A stretch of 28,556 nucleotides of DNA from Sulfurimonas sp. GTDB taxonomy: Bacteria > Campylobacterota > Campylobacteria > Campylobacterales > Sulfurimonadaceae. Where the stretch lies: assembly GCA_027047745.1 (NCBI GenBank), contig JALTUB010000366.1:1-28556 (forward strand), in the 5' to 3' direction. Positions 1 to 8,234 of this stretch are shown piece after piece. The notes under the pieces were generated by a model. That model was not told the DNA's origin, did no database searches, and saw only the letters and a program-made list of their open reading frames with translations. Positions within the stretch are counted from its first letter, which is position 1. Each line of letters starts with the position of its first letter. A program made the translations under genes and the position numbers.

Positions 1-886
1 AGTCTATACCTTGAGTGGTCATGTTAAGAGCAAGAGTGATAATATCAACATTGCCAGTTCTCTCACCATTACTCAAAAGTGTCCCCTCAACTCTATCTGC
101 TCCTGCTAAAAGTGCAAGTTCTGTTGCTCCAACTGATGTACCTCTATCGTTGTGTGTATGAGTAGATATAATTACATTTTCACGATTGTCTAAATGTTCT
201 GCCATCCACTCTATTTGGTCTGCATAAACATTTGGTGTAGCCATCTCTACCGTTGCTGGTAAATTTATGATTACAGGTCTATCCTTGCTTATGCCCCAAC
301 ATGAAGTTACTTCATTTGATATTTTTGCTGCAAACTCTAGCTCTGTTCCTGTAAAACTCTCTGGTGAATACTCTAAAAATATTTTCCCGTCATGATGTTT
401 TTCATATTTTTTTACAAGCTCAACACCTTCTAAAGCAAGGGTAACAATCTCTTCTTTAGTTTTAGAAAATACAATCTTTCTTTGGGCAATACTTGTAGAG
501 TTATAAAGATGAACAGTTGCTTTTTTAACACCTTTTAAGGCTTCAAAAGTTTTTTTTATCAAATGCTCACGAGCTTGGACTAATACTTGAACCGTAACAT
601 CATCGGGGATGAGATTATCATCTACCAATCGACGCAAAAAGTCAAATTCTACCTTTGAAGCTGATGGAAAACCAACTTCTATTTCTTTAAAGCCGATTTG
701 TAGTAAGAGTGTAAAAAGTTCAAGTTTCTTTTCCATGCTCATAGGATTGATAAGTGCTTGATTTCCATCGCGTAAATCAACACTACACCAAGCAGGAGTA
801 TGAGTTATTGTATTGTTCGGCCATTGTCTGTTTGGCAACTTTATTTGTGGGTAAGCTTTATACTTACCAGTTGGGATATGATTCAT
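1..886 (-). CDS. leuA: 2-isopropylmalate synthase, long form (3' end outside window)
   Basis: LeuA condenses acetyl-CoA with 2-ketoisovalerate, the first committed step of leucine synthesis, in the cytoplasm. The reading frame runs from an ATG at 886 to the window edge and gives 295 residues. The N-terminal motif SVDLRDGNQAL (residues 35-45) carries the catalytic Arg-Asp pair, and HTHNDRG near the visible end supplies metal-binding histidines; both are hallmarks of the TIM-barrel domain. The extended N-terminus (KYKAYPQIKLPNRQWPN) matches the long LeuA type of about 550 residues (yeast and actinobacterial style) rather than the short E. coli form. The C-terminal leucine-sensing domain is expected beyond the window. 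A Shine-Dalgarno-like AAGGA lies about 10 bases before the ATG. The gene follows glnA on the same strand but has its own promoter-like box at 951-956. Confidence 0.93.
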   Translation of the reverse strand, partial: MNHIPTGKYKAYPQIKLPNRQWPNNTITHTPAWCSVDLRDGNQALINPMSMEKKLELFTLLLQIGFKEIEVGFPSASKVEFDFLRRLVDDNLIPDDVTVQVLVQAREHLIKKTFEALKGVKKATVHLYNSTSIAQRKIVFSKTKEEIVTLALEGVELVKKYEKHHDGKIFLEYSPESFTGTELEFAAKISNEVTSCWGISKDRPVIINLPATVEMATPNVYADQIEWMAEHLDNRENVIISTHTHNDRGTSVGATELALLAGADRVEGTLLSNGERTGNVDIITLALNMTTQGID

Positions 887-913
887 GATTGTGAATCCTT
901 TAACTTGAAAATT

Positions 914-943
914 TTAATAACACACTCTTACGCTTGTTATTAA
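914..943 (-). promoter_or_regulatory. 9-bp inverted repeat at the predicted 5' end of the leuA transcript
   Basis: The arms TTAATAACA (914-922) and TGTTATTAA (935-943) are perfect reverse complements separated by 12 bases. If transcription starts about 7 bases after the TATAAT box at 951-956, the RNA begins with this hairpin. It could be a 5'-stabilising stem or an operator overlapping the start point. No leader peptide with leucine codons is visible, so classical attenuation is not supported. Confidence 0.45.
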
Positions 944-950
944 TATGCGA

Positions 951-956
951 ATTATA
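951..956 (-). promoter_or_regulatory. Probable sigma70 -10 box for leuA
   Basis: The minus strand reads TATAAT followed by TCGCATAT, about 65 bases upstream of the leuA ATG. No good -35 hexamer is visible at the 17-base spacing, which is normal for Campylobacterota promoters. The same decamer TATAATTCGC occurs upstream of atpE. Confidence 0.5.
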
Positions 957-1033
957 TCGAATTTGGAAGTTTTTAAGAAGTGTTTTTACAGTTAGATTTT
1001 ATTTTAAAGGATAATTTTTATTGTTTAGAAGAG

Positions 1034-1057
1034 TTTTCTCCCAAAAAGGGGAGAAAA
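1034..1057 (-). terminator. Possible terminator hairpin after glnA
   Basis: TTTTCTCCC (1034-1042) pairs perfectly with GGGAGAAAA (1049-1057) across a six-base loop, starting just 3 bases past the glnA stop. The stem is strong, but the minus strand lacks a clean T tract after it, so it may work as a processing or stabilising stem instead of a full terminator. Confidence 0.5.
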
Positions 1058-1060
1058 ATA

Positions 1061-2491
1061 TTAGCACTGATAAGTTGTTTTGAACTCATAAGCAGTTGGA
1101 CGACCTTCATCAGGAATAACATCACGATCAAATCTATAATCTAAATATGCTTTGATAAAAGTTTCTGAAAATACTGGTTTTAAGAAATCATAATCACCTG
1201 CAAGACCTTCTAATGCTTCACGAAGTGTATGAGGCATTTGAGGAATTCCACGCTCAGTGATTTGGGCTTGAGAAAGTTCAAAAAGGTCTTCATCAAGTGG
1301 ACCAACAGGAACATCTTTGTTTGAAATACCATCAAGTCCTGCCATCATCATTGCAGCAAATGCAAGGTATGGACAAGCTGTACTATCTGGGAATCTCATC
1401 TCAATACGAGTAGCTTTTTCTCCAGCACCATAAGGAACACGACAAGCAGCTGAACGGTTTTTAGCAGAGTAAGTTAAGATACTTGGTGCTTCAAAACCTG
1501 GTAAAAGTCTCTTGTATGAGTTAGTTGTTGGATTTGTAAAAGATGCAACTGCAGCTGAGTGTTTAAAGATACCAGCAGCATAGTTTACAGCTAATTCTGA
1601 AAGGTTACCATAGTTTCCTTCTTTGTAGAAAAGGTTTTTGCCATCTTTCCAAAGTGATTGGTGAACATGCATACCATTTCCGTTATCACCGTAAAGTGGT
1701 TTAGGCATAAATGTAGCAGTTTTACCATTAAGATGTGCAATCATTTTTACAACATATTTATACTTTTGAACATTGTCACCAGCAGTGATAATATCACCAA
1801 ATACTATACCAATTTCACCTTGACCTTGTGCAACTTCGTGGTGACCCAAGATAACTTCAAGACCAACTTGTTCAAGAACTTGCATCATTTCAGCTCTCAT
1901 GTCAACCATAGAGTCTGTAGGTGCAACTGGGAAGTAACCACCCTTAGTTCCTGGTCTATGACCTGTGTTGTACATATCTTCATAAGTAGTGTTTGAGTTC
2001 CATTCACCCTCTTCAGTATCTACTTTAAAACCGATTTCATTGATATTATCAACAAATTTTACATCGTCAAAGATAAAAAACTCATTTTCAGGTCCAAAGT
2101 AAGCAGCATCAGCAATACCATGATCACTAGCATATTGAAGTGCTTTTTTTGCCATAGAACGAGGACATCTTTCATAAAGCTCATTTTTGTAAATATCATA
2201 AACATCACAAAAAACGATAACTGTAGGATCAGCAGTAAATGGATCTAAAAATGCTGTTGTAGCATCAGCTTTTAAAAGCATATCAGATTCATTAATTGGT
2301 TGCCAGTTTTCTATTGAAGAACCATCAAATGGAAAACCATTTTCTAAGTTTTCACTGTTTACTGCACTATAACGGTAGCTAAGGTGATGCCATGCACCTT
2401 TTATATCTGTAAATCTTAAATCTACAAATTGAACATCATTTTCTTCACCAAATGTAAAGAACTCTTCTATACTGTTAACAAATTTTCCCAT
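1061..2491 (-). CDS. glnA: Glutamine synthetase, type I
   Basis: GlnA makes glutamine from glutamate, ammonia and ATP in the cytoplasm, as a dodecamer in this family. The 476 residues match GSI length. Visible active-site blocks are FGPENEFFIF (metal-binding Glu), GNGMHVHQSLW, and VPYGAGEKATRIEMRFPDS near the C-terminal third. The E. coli adenylylation motif NLYDLP aligns with DLFELS here, and the acceptor Tyr is Phe404 (codon 1280-1282, TTT). This enzyme therefore should not be adenylylated; from memory H. pylori GS shows the same replacement. The start is supported by AGGAGA 6 bases before ATG. A TATACT box at 2522-2527 (minus) could be its promoter. Leucine tRNA lies upstream and leuA downstream on the same strand. 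Confidence 0.97.
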   Translation of the reverse strand: MGKFVNSIEEFFTFGEENDVQFVDLRFTDIKGAWHHLSYRYSAVNSENLENGFPFDGSSIENWQPINESDMLLKADATTAFLDPFTADPTVIVFCDVYDIYKNELYERCPRSMAKKALQYASDHGIADAAYFGPENEFFIFDDVKFVDNINEIGFKVDTEEGEWNSNTTYEDMYNTGHRPGTKGGYFPVAPTDSMVDMRAEMMQVLEQVGLEVILGHHEVAQGQGEIGIVFGDIITAGDNVQKYKYVVKMIAHLNGKTATFMPKPLYGDNGNGMHVHQSLWKDGKNLFYKEGNYGNLSELAVNYAAGIFKHSAAVASFTNPTTNSYKRLLPGFEAPSILTYSAKNRSAACRVPYGAGEKATRIEMRFPDSTACPYLAFAAMMMAGLDGISNKDVPVGPLDEDLFELSQAQITERGIPQMPHTLREALEGLAGDYDFLKPVFSETFIKAYLDYRFDRDVIPDEGRPTAYEFKTTYQC

Positions 2492-2630
2492 TAATTTTCT
2501 CCTGAAATAATTTCTGACAATAGTATATCGGATTAATATATAATGAGTGATAAATGCTTGATTAAAAAATCATCATTTGTGGTTTTTGTTTCGTATTGTG
2601 GCTTATGATTTGATTTATTGAGAAGTTTGG

Positions 2631-2714
2631 TGGTGCGACCGGAGGGATTTGAACCCTCACACCGTTAGGCACGAGCCCCTCAAGCCCGCGTGTCTACCGT
2701 TCCACCACGGTCGC
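2631..2714 (-). tRNA. tRNA-Leu(GAG)
   Basis: The acceptor stem GCGACCG (2708-2714) pairs with CGGTCGC (2635-2641), followed by discriminator A and an encoded CCA. The anticodon stem CGGGC/GCTCG encloses the loop TTGAGGG, giving anticodon GAG, which reads CTC/CTT leucine codons. A long variable arm and the GGTTCAAATCC T-loop are visible, typical of class II tRNA-Leu. It sits between atpE and glnA in the same direction. Confidence 0.96.
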
Positions 2715-2722
2715 ATATAAAA

Positions 2723-2748
2723 TATTTTCAGGCAGATGCCTGAAAATA
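2723..2748 (-). terminator. Hairpin between atpE and tRNA-Leu
   Basis: TATTTTCAGGCA (2723-2734) and TGCCTGAAAATA (2737-2748) form a perfect 12-bp inverted repeat with a two-base centre, 13 bases after the atpE stop. On the minus strand the GC core is followed by an A/T-rich TTTTAT tail. It probably terminates or attenuates the abundant atpE message, or acts as a processing site between atpE and the tRNA. Confidence 0.6.
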
Positions 2749-2761
2749 GAGGTAGTAAAGA

Positions 2762-3076
2762 TTAACCTAAGTAAGGGTTAGCGTAAAGTGCGATTAACGC
2801 GATTACTAGTGCATAAATAACTTGTGCTTCGATCATTGCAAGAGCGATGAACATTGTAGTCATTAGTTTAGCACCTAAACCAGGGTTTCTAGCAGTACCA
2901 GCGATAGTTGCAGCAGCAGTGCTACCCATACCTATAGCTCCACCAAGAGCAGCAAAACCGATAGCGATACCAGCAGCGATCATTGAGTAAGCTTTGAGAG
3001 TTTGGTTAGCAACCTCACCGTCAGATGCCATTGCAGCAGTTGCAAGAGCTAGCATTAAAAATAGAACTTTTTTCAT
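2762..3076 (-). CDS. atpE: F0F1 ATP synthase subunit c
   Basis: Subunit c forms the proton-driven membrane rotor ring of ATP synthase. The 104-residue protein has a hydrophobic N-terminal extension ending in AMASDG that resembles a signal sequence, then two membrane helices (about 29-52 and 72-97) joined by the polar loop ARNPG. The ion-carrying carboxylate is Glu83 in the second helix. The residue after it is Ala, not Ser/Thr as in Na+-type rings, suggesting H+ coupling. I chose the ATG at 3076 because GGAG lies 6 bases before it; the upstream ATG at 3088 lacks a site and would contain this GGAG. No other ATP synthase gene is present: atpE stands alone, as in other Campylobacterota. It has its own promoter-like box and a following hairpin. 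Confidence 0.95.
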   Translation of the reverse strand: MKKVLFLMLALATAAMASDGEVANQTLKAYSMIAAGIAIGFAALGGAIGMGSTAAATIAGTARNPGLGAKLMTTMFIALAMIEAQVIYALVIALIALYANPYLG

Positions 3077-3189
3077 AAGTTTCTCCATATGTAATTATTA
3101 CAAAATTTTTCGGATAGCGTAACCTTATCGTTAAATAAAGCAACCCACACATAAATGCTAGGATTTCCCTACTAAAAATTGATACGCGA

Positions 3190-3195
3190 ATTATA
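3190..3195 (-). promoter_or_regulatory. Probable -10 box for atpE
   Basis: The minus strand reads TATATAATTCGCG in the 142-base gap between pnp and the atpE start. The TATAAT core and the following TCGC are identical to the leuA box. There is no clear -35. A separate promoter fits the high demand for subunit c compared with pnp upstream. Confidence 0.5.
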
Positions 3196-3218
3196 TATAA
3201 ACTATGCTAAATATTCTC

Positions 3219-5399
3219 TTATGCACGACCTAAAGAGATTTTGTTTCCTTTAAATTCTAAAATTTCTACTGTTACTTTATCGCCTTCACTAAAAATATCA
3301 CTCACTTTATCAACTCTTTTATCTGAGATTTTAGATATATGTAAAAGTCCGTCTGTTCCATCAGGAAGTTCAACGAAAGCACCAAAGTCCACTATTCGTT
3401 TTACTACTCCTTCATATTTATCCCCAACTTCATACTTTATTTTAGCTACTTTTGGAGTGTTTACAATGTTCTCAATATGACCACGAGCACCAACGACACC
3501 TGTTTTGTTTTTACCTGTTATTTTAACTTTTCCATCTTTTTTATCTATGTCGATAGCAACTTCAAACTTCTCAATCATCTCTCTGATTGTTTTACCAGCT
3601 TGACCGATAACTTCACCTATAAAACTAGGGTCTATATGAAAAAAGTCAACACTTGGAAGAACTCCATCGTTAAACTCTATATTTTTTTCAGCTTCTAGCA
3701 TAATATCTATGATGTGAGAACGACCCTCTTTAGCTTGATAGAGTGCTTCTTTTAGTACATTTAAACTAACTCCACCAAGTTTGATGTCCATCTGCATAGC
3801 AGTGATGCCATCTTTTGAGCCAGTTACTTTAAAGTCCATATCTCCATCATGATCTTCTAAACCCATTATGTCAGAAAGGATAGCGTACTTATCTCCATCA
3901 CTTACCATACCCATAGCAATACCTGCAATAGTATCACTTGTCTCAATATCTGCAGCTTTAAGTGCCATGTAGCCACCACAAACTGTAGCCATAGATGAAG
4001 AACCATTTGATTCTAAGATTTCTGAAACAAGGCGAACAGTTTGTCCATCTAAGTCTAGGGCAGGCGCTAAGGCTCTTTTTGCTAGATTTCCATGACCGAG
4101 TTCACGGCGTTTTGTTCCCATAATAGGACTCGCTTCACCAACTGAAAAACCTGGAAAGTTGTAGTGAACCATAAAGTTTTCATTTTGAGTACCACTATCT
4201 GTAAGTGATTCAAACATCTGTGCATCTTTTGCTCCACCCATTGTAAGAACTACAAGAGCTTGAGTCTGACCACGAGTGAAAAGACATGAGGAGTGTGCGT
4301 TTGGAAGTACATTTGTATCTATGCTTATCGGTCTTACCTCTGTAAGTTCTCTACCATCAGCACGAACATTTTCATCTAAAATTTGTTTTCTTACTTGCTC
4401 TCGTTTTACTTCATTAATCGCATCTTTAAGTTCTACTTCTGCCTCAACTTCAGCCCACTCTTGTTTTGTAGTTAAAATATTTTTTCTAAGTTGTCTTAAT
4501 GCAGTAGAGCGTTCTGATTTTGCCATTTGATTCATAGCATTTTTTATATCGTTCATGTGGTTCTCTTTTATGTAAGAGAGCATATCTTCATTTAGAGTAT
4601 GAGCTTTTAAATCTAGTGCTTTAGTCTCTTTTTTCAAAGATTCAAATCCAGCTTCATATTTTGCATTTGCAGAAAAAAGTTCAGCTTGTGTTTTTTCAAA
4701 TACTTCTATAAGCTCATCTTCTTTCATCGCATTTGAGATATGAGAAGTGAGAACTGCACCTGTCATTGTTGGGTCTATCATAGGGTCGATAAGCATTTCG
4801 TTCATCTCAACATTAGTTGAACCAAATGAACGCATCTCAATCATAAGAAGATCCTCTTTTGTTCCTGAAAGATATAAGTCTAGTGTTGAGCTTTTAAGCT
4901 CTGAGAGAGTAGGATTTAAAACTAAGTTGCCATCTATCTTAGCAGCTCTTACAGCACTTACAGAAACATTGATGTCGATGTCTGAGGTGTAAAGTGCTGC
5001 TGAGGCTGCATTTAATGCTAAAACTTGCAGATCAGATTCACTATCAGCAGAAAACACCATGATAGTTATTTGCGTAGGATGTCCAAATCCTTTTGGAAAA
5101 AGAGGGCGAAGAGAGCGATCAACTATGCGAGAAGTTAATGTTTCAAAGTCGCTTGGTTTTGTTTCGCGTTTAAAAAATCCACCAGGGATTTTACCAGCAG
5201 CGTAAGTTTTTTCTATATACTGAACTGTAAGAGGTAAAAAATCATCTTTTACTATCTCTGTTTCATCTATAACAACTGTTGCTAATATAACTGTTTTACC
5301 TGACTTTAGCCATGCACTTCCGTTTGCTTGTTTTGCAACATCTCCAAAAGAGTAAGACTCTTCTCTGTTTTGTAATTCTAAACTTATATCGTACTTCAT
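3219..5399 (-). CDS. pnp: Polyribonucleotide nucleotidyltransferase (PNPase)
   Basis: PNPase degrades RNA 3' to 5' using phosphate and is a core enzyme of mRNA turnover. At 726 residues it is the expected length. Two RNase PH-like domains are visible: the first begins near residue 12 (with IPGGFFKRETKPS), the second near residue 330 (VRADGRELTEVRPI, then GTKRRELGHGNLAKRAL). An all-helical linker lies between them. A KH domain (about 565-625, IGEVIGQAGKTIREM) and an S1 domain (about 650-720, GVVKRIVDFGAFVEL) close the protein. GAGGAA lies 5 bases before the ATG. The start overlaps the stop of the upstream phosphoribosyltransferase by 4 bases (ATGA), so translation is probably coupled. Confidence 0.97.
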   Translation of the reverse strand: MKYDISLELQNREESYSFGDVAKQANGSAWLKSGKTVILATVVIDETEIVKDDFLPLTVQYIEKTYAAGKIPGGFFKRETKPSDFETLTSRIVDRSLRPLFPKGFGHPTQITIMVFSADSESDLQVLALNAASAALYTSDIDINVSVSAVRAAKIDGNLVLNPTLSELKSSTLDLYLSGTKEDLLMIEMRSFGSTNVEMNEMLIDPMIDPTMTGAVLTSHISNAMKEDELIEVFEKTQAELFSANAKYEAGFESLKKETKALDLKAHTLNEDMLSYIKENHMNDIKNAMNQMAKSERSTALRQLRKNILTTKQEWAEVEAEVELKDAINEVKREQVRKQILDENVRADGRELTEVRPISIDTNVLPNAHSSCLFTRGQTQALVVLTMGGAKDAQMFESLTDSGTQNENFMVHYNFPGFSVGEASPIMGTKRRELGHGNLAKRALAPALDLDGQTVRLVSEILESNGSSSMATVCGGYMALKAADIETSDTIAGIAMGMVSDGDKYAILSDIMGLEDHDGDMDFKVTGSKDGITAMQMDIKLGGVSLNVLKEALYQAKEGRSHIIDIMLEAEKNIEFNDGVLPSVDFFHIDPSFIGEVIGQAGKTIREMIEKFEVAIDIDKKDGKVKITGKNKTGVVGARGHIENIVNTPKVAKIKYEVGDKYEGVVKRIVDFGAFVELPDGTDGLLHISKISDKRVDKVSDIFSEGDKVTVEILEFKGNKISLGRA

Positions 5400-6052
5400 T
5401 TTGATTCCTCTAATAATTTTTCTATTTTTGTATCTTCTATATCTTCAAACTCTCTATAATAGAGTGCTGTTTCCACATAATCATCTATATCATGAAGAAA
5501 ATATATATCATCAACAAATGTTTCTAAAATCTCTAAAACATCTGTTGGTAAAACTGCCACAGCAATATAAACTGCCTTTGGTTTCATACTTAGTATCGTC
5601 TTGAGTGCTGTCATAAATTTAGAACCAGTCTCGCTTCCCTCATCAACTAAGAGTACAACTTTATCCTCCATAGAAGGAAAGTGTCTGCCTTTTCTATACT
5701 GATAAACATAACTCAATATATCTTCTTCATGCTTACGGTGTGCTTCACCATAAATATAATCATACTGTATATCAAAGGCAGATACTAATGCTTCATTTAT
5801 AACTATCTCTTCATGCTCACTTACTCTAGCCACTTCACATTCACTGTTATTTGGTGCTAAAATCGCCTCACTAAATATAAAGTCTAAATTGTTTTTTAGT
5901 TTACCTCTAATCCTATATCCTAAATCAAGACCACCTTTTGAAACACCAACGATATTCCATGATTCGTCTTTGAGTTTTTGCATAGGGATAACATCTTGAA
6001 GTTGCTTAGCTGCATCTTGGCGATTTTTTAATATGTTTTTATATTTTTGCAA
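5396..6052 (-). CDS. Phosphoribosyltransferase-fold protein
   Basis: A 218-residue cytoplasmic protein with a type I phosphoribosyltransferase fold. Residues 132-143 (VVLLVDEGSETG) occupy the place of the PRPP-binding signature, followed by helix SKFMTALKTI and the strand KAVYIAVAVLP. The signature has Asp-Glu where most family members have two acidic residues before the TG loop. The N-terminal half includes GVSKGGLDLGYRIRG, the usual pyrophosphate-loop position. The base substrate cannot be named from sequence. Translation starts at a TTG (6050-6052) with GAGG 7 bases upstream, 13 bases after the lptD stop; there is no ATG at this end. It overlaps pnp by 4 bases. A nucleotide salvage role or a regulatory role linked to RNA turnover is possible, but that is inference. 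Confidence 0.8.
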   Translation of the reverse strand: MQKYKNILKNRQDAAKQLQDVIPMQKLKDESWNIVGVSKGGLDLGYRIRGKLKNNLDFIFSEAILAPNNSECEVARVSEHEEIVINEALVSAFDIQYDYIYGEAHRKHEEDILSYVYQYRKGRHFPSMEDKVVLLVDEGSETGSKFMTALKTILSMKPKAVYIAVAVLPTDVLEILETFVDDIYFLHDIDDYVETALYYREFEDIEDTKIEKLLEESK

Positions 6053-6065
6053 CTATTATCCTCAC

Positions 6066-8234
6066 TTATTGCGTTTGACCAGGGAGCTTGTATATAAATG
6101 CAGATGAGTTTGCACTAGGTTGCATAAATGGTTTAAGGACTATTGTAAAATAAATAAATCTGTCATATACTGATGCGGCTTTTCCTGCTCTATTGAGTAT
6201 AGGTCTATTGTTCTCTTCATACTTGATACCAAATTCCCAACACCTCTTTTTATACAAGAAGCCCATTGCAAAATATTTTTTCTTTTTAAGTTCCATATCG
6301 TAGTTGTATGCAAAGTTATAAGAGTAGTGCTTGTTATATGTATATCCAACACTTGATGTAAGATAGCTTGTGTAAGTATGAGTGTCTGTAGTTTTTATAA
6401 AAACATCTCTATATAAGTGTGATAAGGCTAGGTTTACCCCATAATCATTATAAGAAAACCTGTTTATGGCTTTAGTAAAGATTGCATTATGATAGTTATA
6501 AAAAAGGTCGTTATAATAATCTATAGCATCTGTTATTTGATAATCCAATTCATTTTCTAAATCACTATATTTATTGTTTGGATTTGAATAAGAGATATTT
6601 TGAGATAATCTATGATATAAAATCTGTTTAGCAGATGAGTCATATAAATACTGAGTAAAATCAAGTTGCATTGCATTACTTACATCAGTAATATTATAAT
6701 ATTCACACTCTGGAGTTCCACTATTTGCAGGGTCACTACAGAAATCTTTATAGTCCCTATAAAAGCCATTTTTTGCTTCAAATCCATTGTGAGTGTAACT
6801 AACTTCAAAACCAACTACATGAGTTACTTCTTCATAAGCTTTTGTTAGTTGAGTTGATGCTGAAAGTGTATGATAGTTTTTAACAGTGTATCCATTGTTA
6901 AACTTTGTGTTTAGTGCTGGGTTCTGCTCTCGCCCTGTAAACTGCGAGTGCTGTGCAGATAAATTAGCTGTATATGAAAGGTTTAAAAATTCATCAAACA
7001 TATTTGTTTGAAGAGTGATAGGCAGGTTAATATTTGTTTGTAATACCTTTTTACCTTTTTCTCTTTGAATATTATTGCTTTGAACATCAAGAGAATAGAG
7101 AAGATGATCTTTTAATAAGGTGTTTAAGTAGTTGTGATACTGAATAGTTGGAAGTTTCTGAGGTGTAGCTTTATTACTATCAAGAGTTAAATTTTGGTAG
7201 TATTTAAAATATGCTCCAAAGTAGTTTTTATCAGTATTGTAAAACATGTTTATTCTAGACAATACCTGTGTAGCTGTTGATTGTTCTAGTGATTGATTTG
7301 AAGCAAGGTTAATATAATCAACATCGTTCATATGATTTATATCTACATATAATCCAGATTGACCTTCAAAGTCAGTTCCAAACCATTGGTTTATTACATC
7401 TGTGTTGTCATAGTTAAAGTTAAATCCAAAGTGAGAATCATTTAATAGGCTATTCTTTTTAAAGTAATCGCTGTTCTCTTTAAAATATCCTAGATTTAAT
7501 TTACCATGAGAAACTTTAGAATCAACAAATCTAAACTTTGAGTATATACCCTTTCCTCTAGTAGTCCTTATTTGTGGGTCAAACTCCAAGTCCCACCAAT
7601 CTTGCTCGGCAATATATATAGGTTGCTCATAGAAAAAGCCTTCAGCAGATGAGACACCAAAAGATGGTTTAAGCAGCCCTGTGCGTCGTGTCGTATCTAG
7701 TGAGTAACCTATCCAAGGTGTATAAAACATTGGAATATCATAGATATATATTCTTGCATTGTAAAGATTTAGCCACATTGTATCAGAGTTGTAATCAGAT
7801 GAGCTAAAGTCCATAGTCCATAGTGGATCCAATGGATCACAGCCACTTGTTGTACCAGAAGTAATGTCTAAATCTTTATCTTTAGCAACTCCTTTACTAC
7901 CACTAATCCAAACTTTTGATTTTGTGTTTAACATATAAAAAGGTTTAAATAGTTTCTCTTTTTTTGCGATATTTAGTTTTGCATAAGAGCCGATTATCTT
8001 TGATTTTTCATCATGATTTACTACGATATTGTCAAAAAGCTCCAAGTCCCCAGTGTCTCTGTTGTAAACTGCTTTTTTTGCTGTAACAAAATATGCTTTG
8101 TAAACAACGGTTACACCATCTGTTGCTGTTACAATGTTGTCCTTTGTTGACATATTAGATGAGTATATTTCTACTTTATCATCTGCATATATTGATGCTA
8201 TAAATAGTAATAATATTGTTAATATTTTAAGCAT
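6066..8234 (-). CDS. lptD: LPS-assembly outer membrane protein LptD
   Basis: LptD is the beta-barrel that inserts lipopolysaccharide into the outer leaflet of the outer membrane. The 722 residues begin with a signal peptide (MLKILTILLLFIASIYA, cut near residue 17), then an OstA-type N-terminal domain (about 20-130) rich in short beta repeats such as YSSNMSTKDNIVTATDGVTVVYKAYFVTAKKA. The rest is the barrel, with many Tyr/Asn-rich alternating strands and C-terminal strands around YFAMGFLYKKRCWEFGIKYEE. Cysteines occur at the start of the barrel (SGCDPLDP), in a loop (DFCSDP, PECEYY) and near the C-terminus (KKRCWEF), so a long-range disulfide like that of E. coli LptD is possible. It overlaps the RDD gene by 8 bases and precedes the phosphoribosyltransferase by 13. 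Confidence 0.93.
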   Translation of the reverse strand: MLKILTILLLFIASIYADDKVEIYSSNMSTKDNIVTATDGVTVVYKAYFVTAKKAVYNRDTGDLELFDNIVVNHDEKSKIIGSYAKLNIAKKEKLFKPFYMLNTKSKVWISGSKGVAKDKDLDITSGTTSGCDPLDPLWTMDFSSSDYNSDTMWLNLYNARIYIYDIPMFYTPWIGYSLDTTRRTGLLKPSFGVSSAEGFFYEQPIYIAEQDWWDLEFDPQIRTTRGKGIYSKFRFVDSKVSHGKLNLGYFKENSDYFKKNSLLNDSHFGFNFNYDNTDVINQWFGTDFEGQSGLYVDINHMNDVDYINLASNQSLEQSTATQVLSRINMFYNTDKNYFGAYFKYYQNLTLDSNKATPQKLPTIQYHNYLNTLLKDHLLYSLDVQSNNIQREKGKKVLQTNINLPITLQTNMFDEFLNLSYTANLSAQHSQFTGREQNPALNTKFNNGYTVKNYHTLSASTQLTKAYEEVTHVVGFEVSYTHNGFEAKNGFYRDYKDFCSDPANSGTPECEYYNITDVSNAMQLDFTQYLYDSSAKQILYHRLSQNISYSNPNNKYSDLENELDYQITDAIDYYNDLFYNYHNAIFTKAINRFSYNDYGVNLALSHLYRDVFIKTTDTHTYTSYLTSSVGYTYNKHYSYNFAYNYDMELKKKKYFAMGFLYKKRCWEFGIKYEENNRPILNRAGKAASVYDRFIYFTIVLKPFMQPSANSSAFIYKLPGQTQ

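Noticed and set aside
1658..1996. A 112-codon plus-strand frame opposite glnA
   Set aside because: It lies wholly within the conserved glnA coding sequence; its Cys/His/Thr-rich product is typical of antisense translation and has no ribosome site.
2552..2578. Imperfect hairpin after tRNA-Leu as a terminator
   Set aside because: AAATG/CATTT and GATT/AATC can pair, but the stem is broken and weak and the T run is in the loop.
2492..2580. Sigma54 promoter for glnA
   Set aside because: No TGGCAC-N5-TTGC element could be found on the minus strand upstream of the gene.
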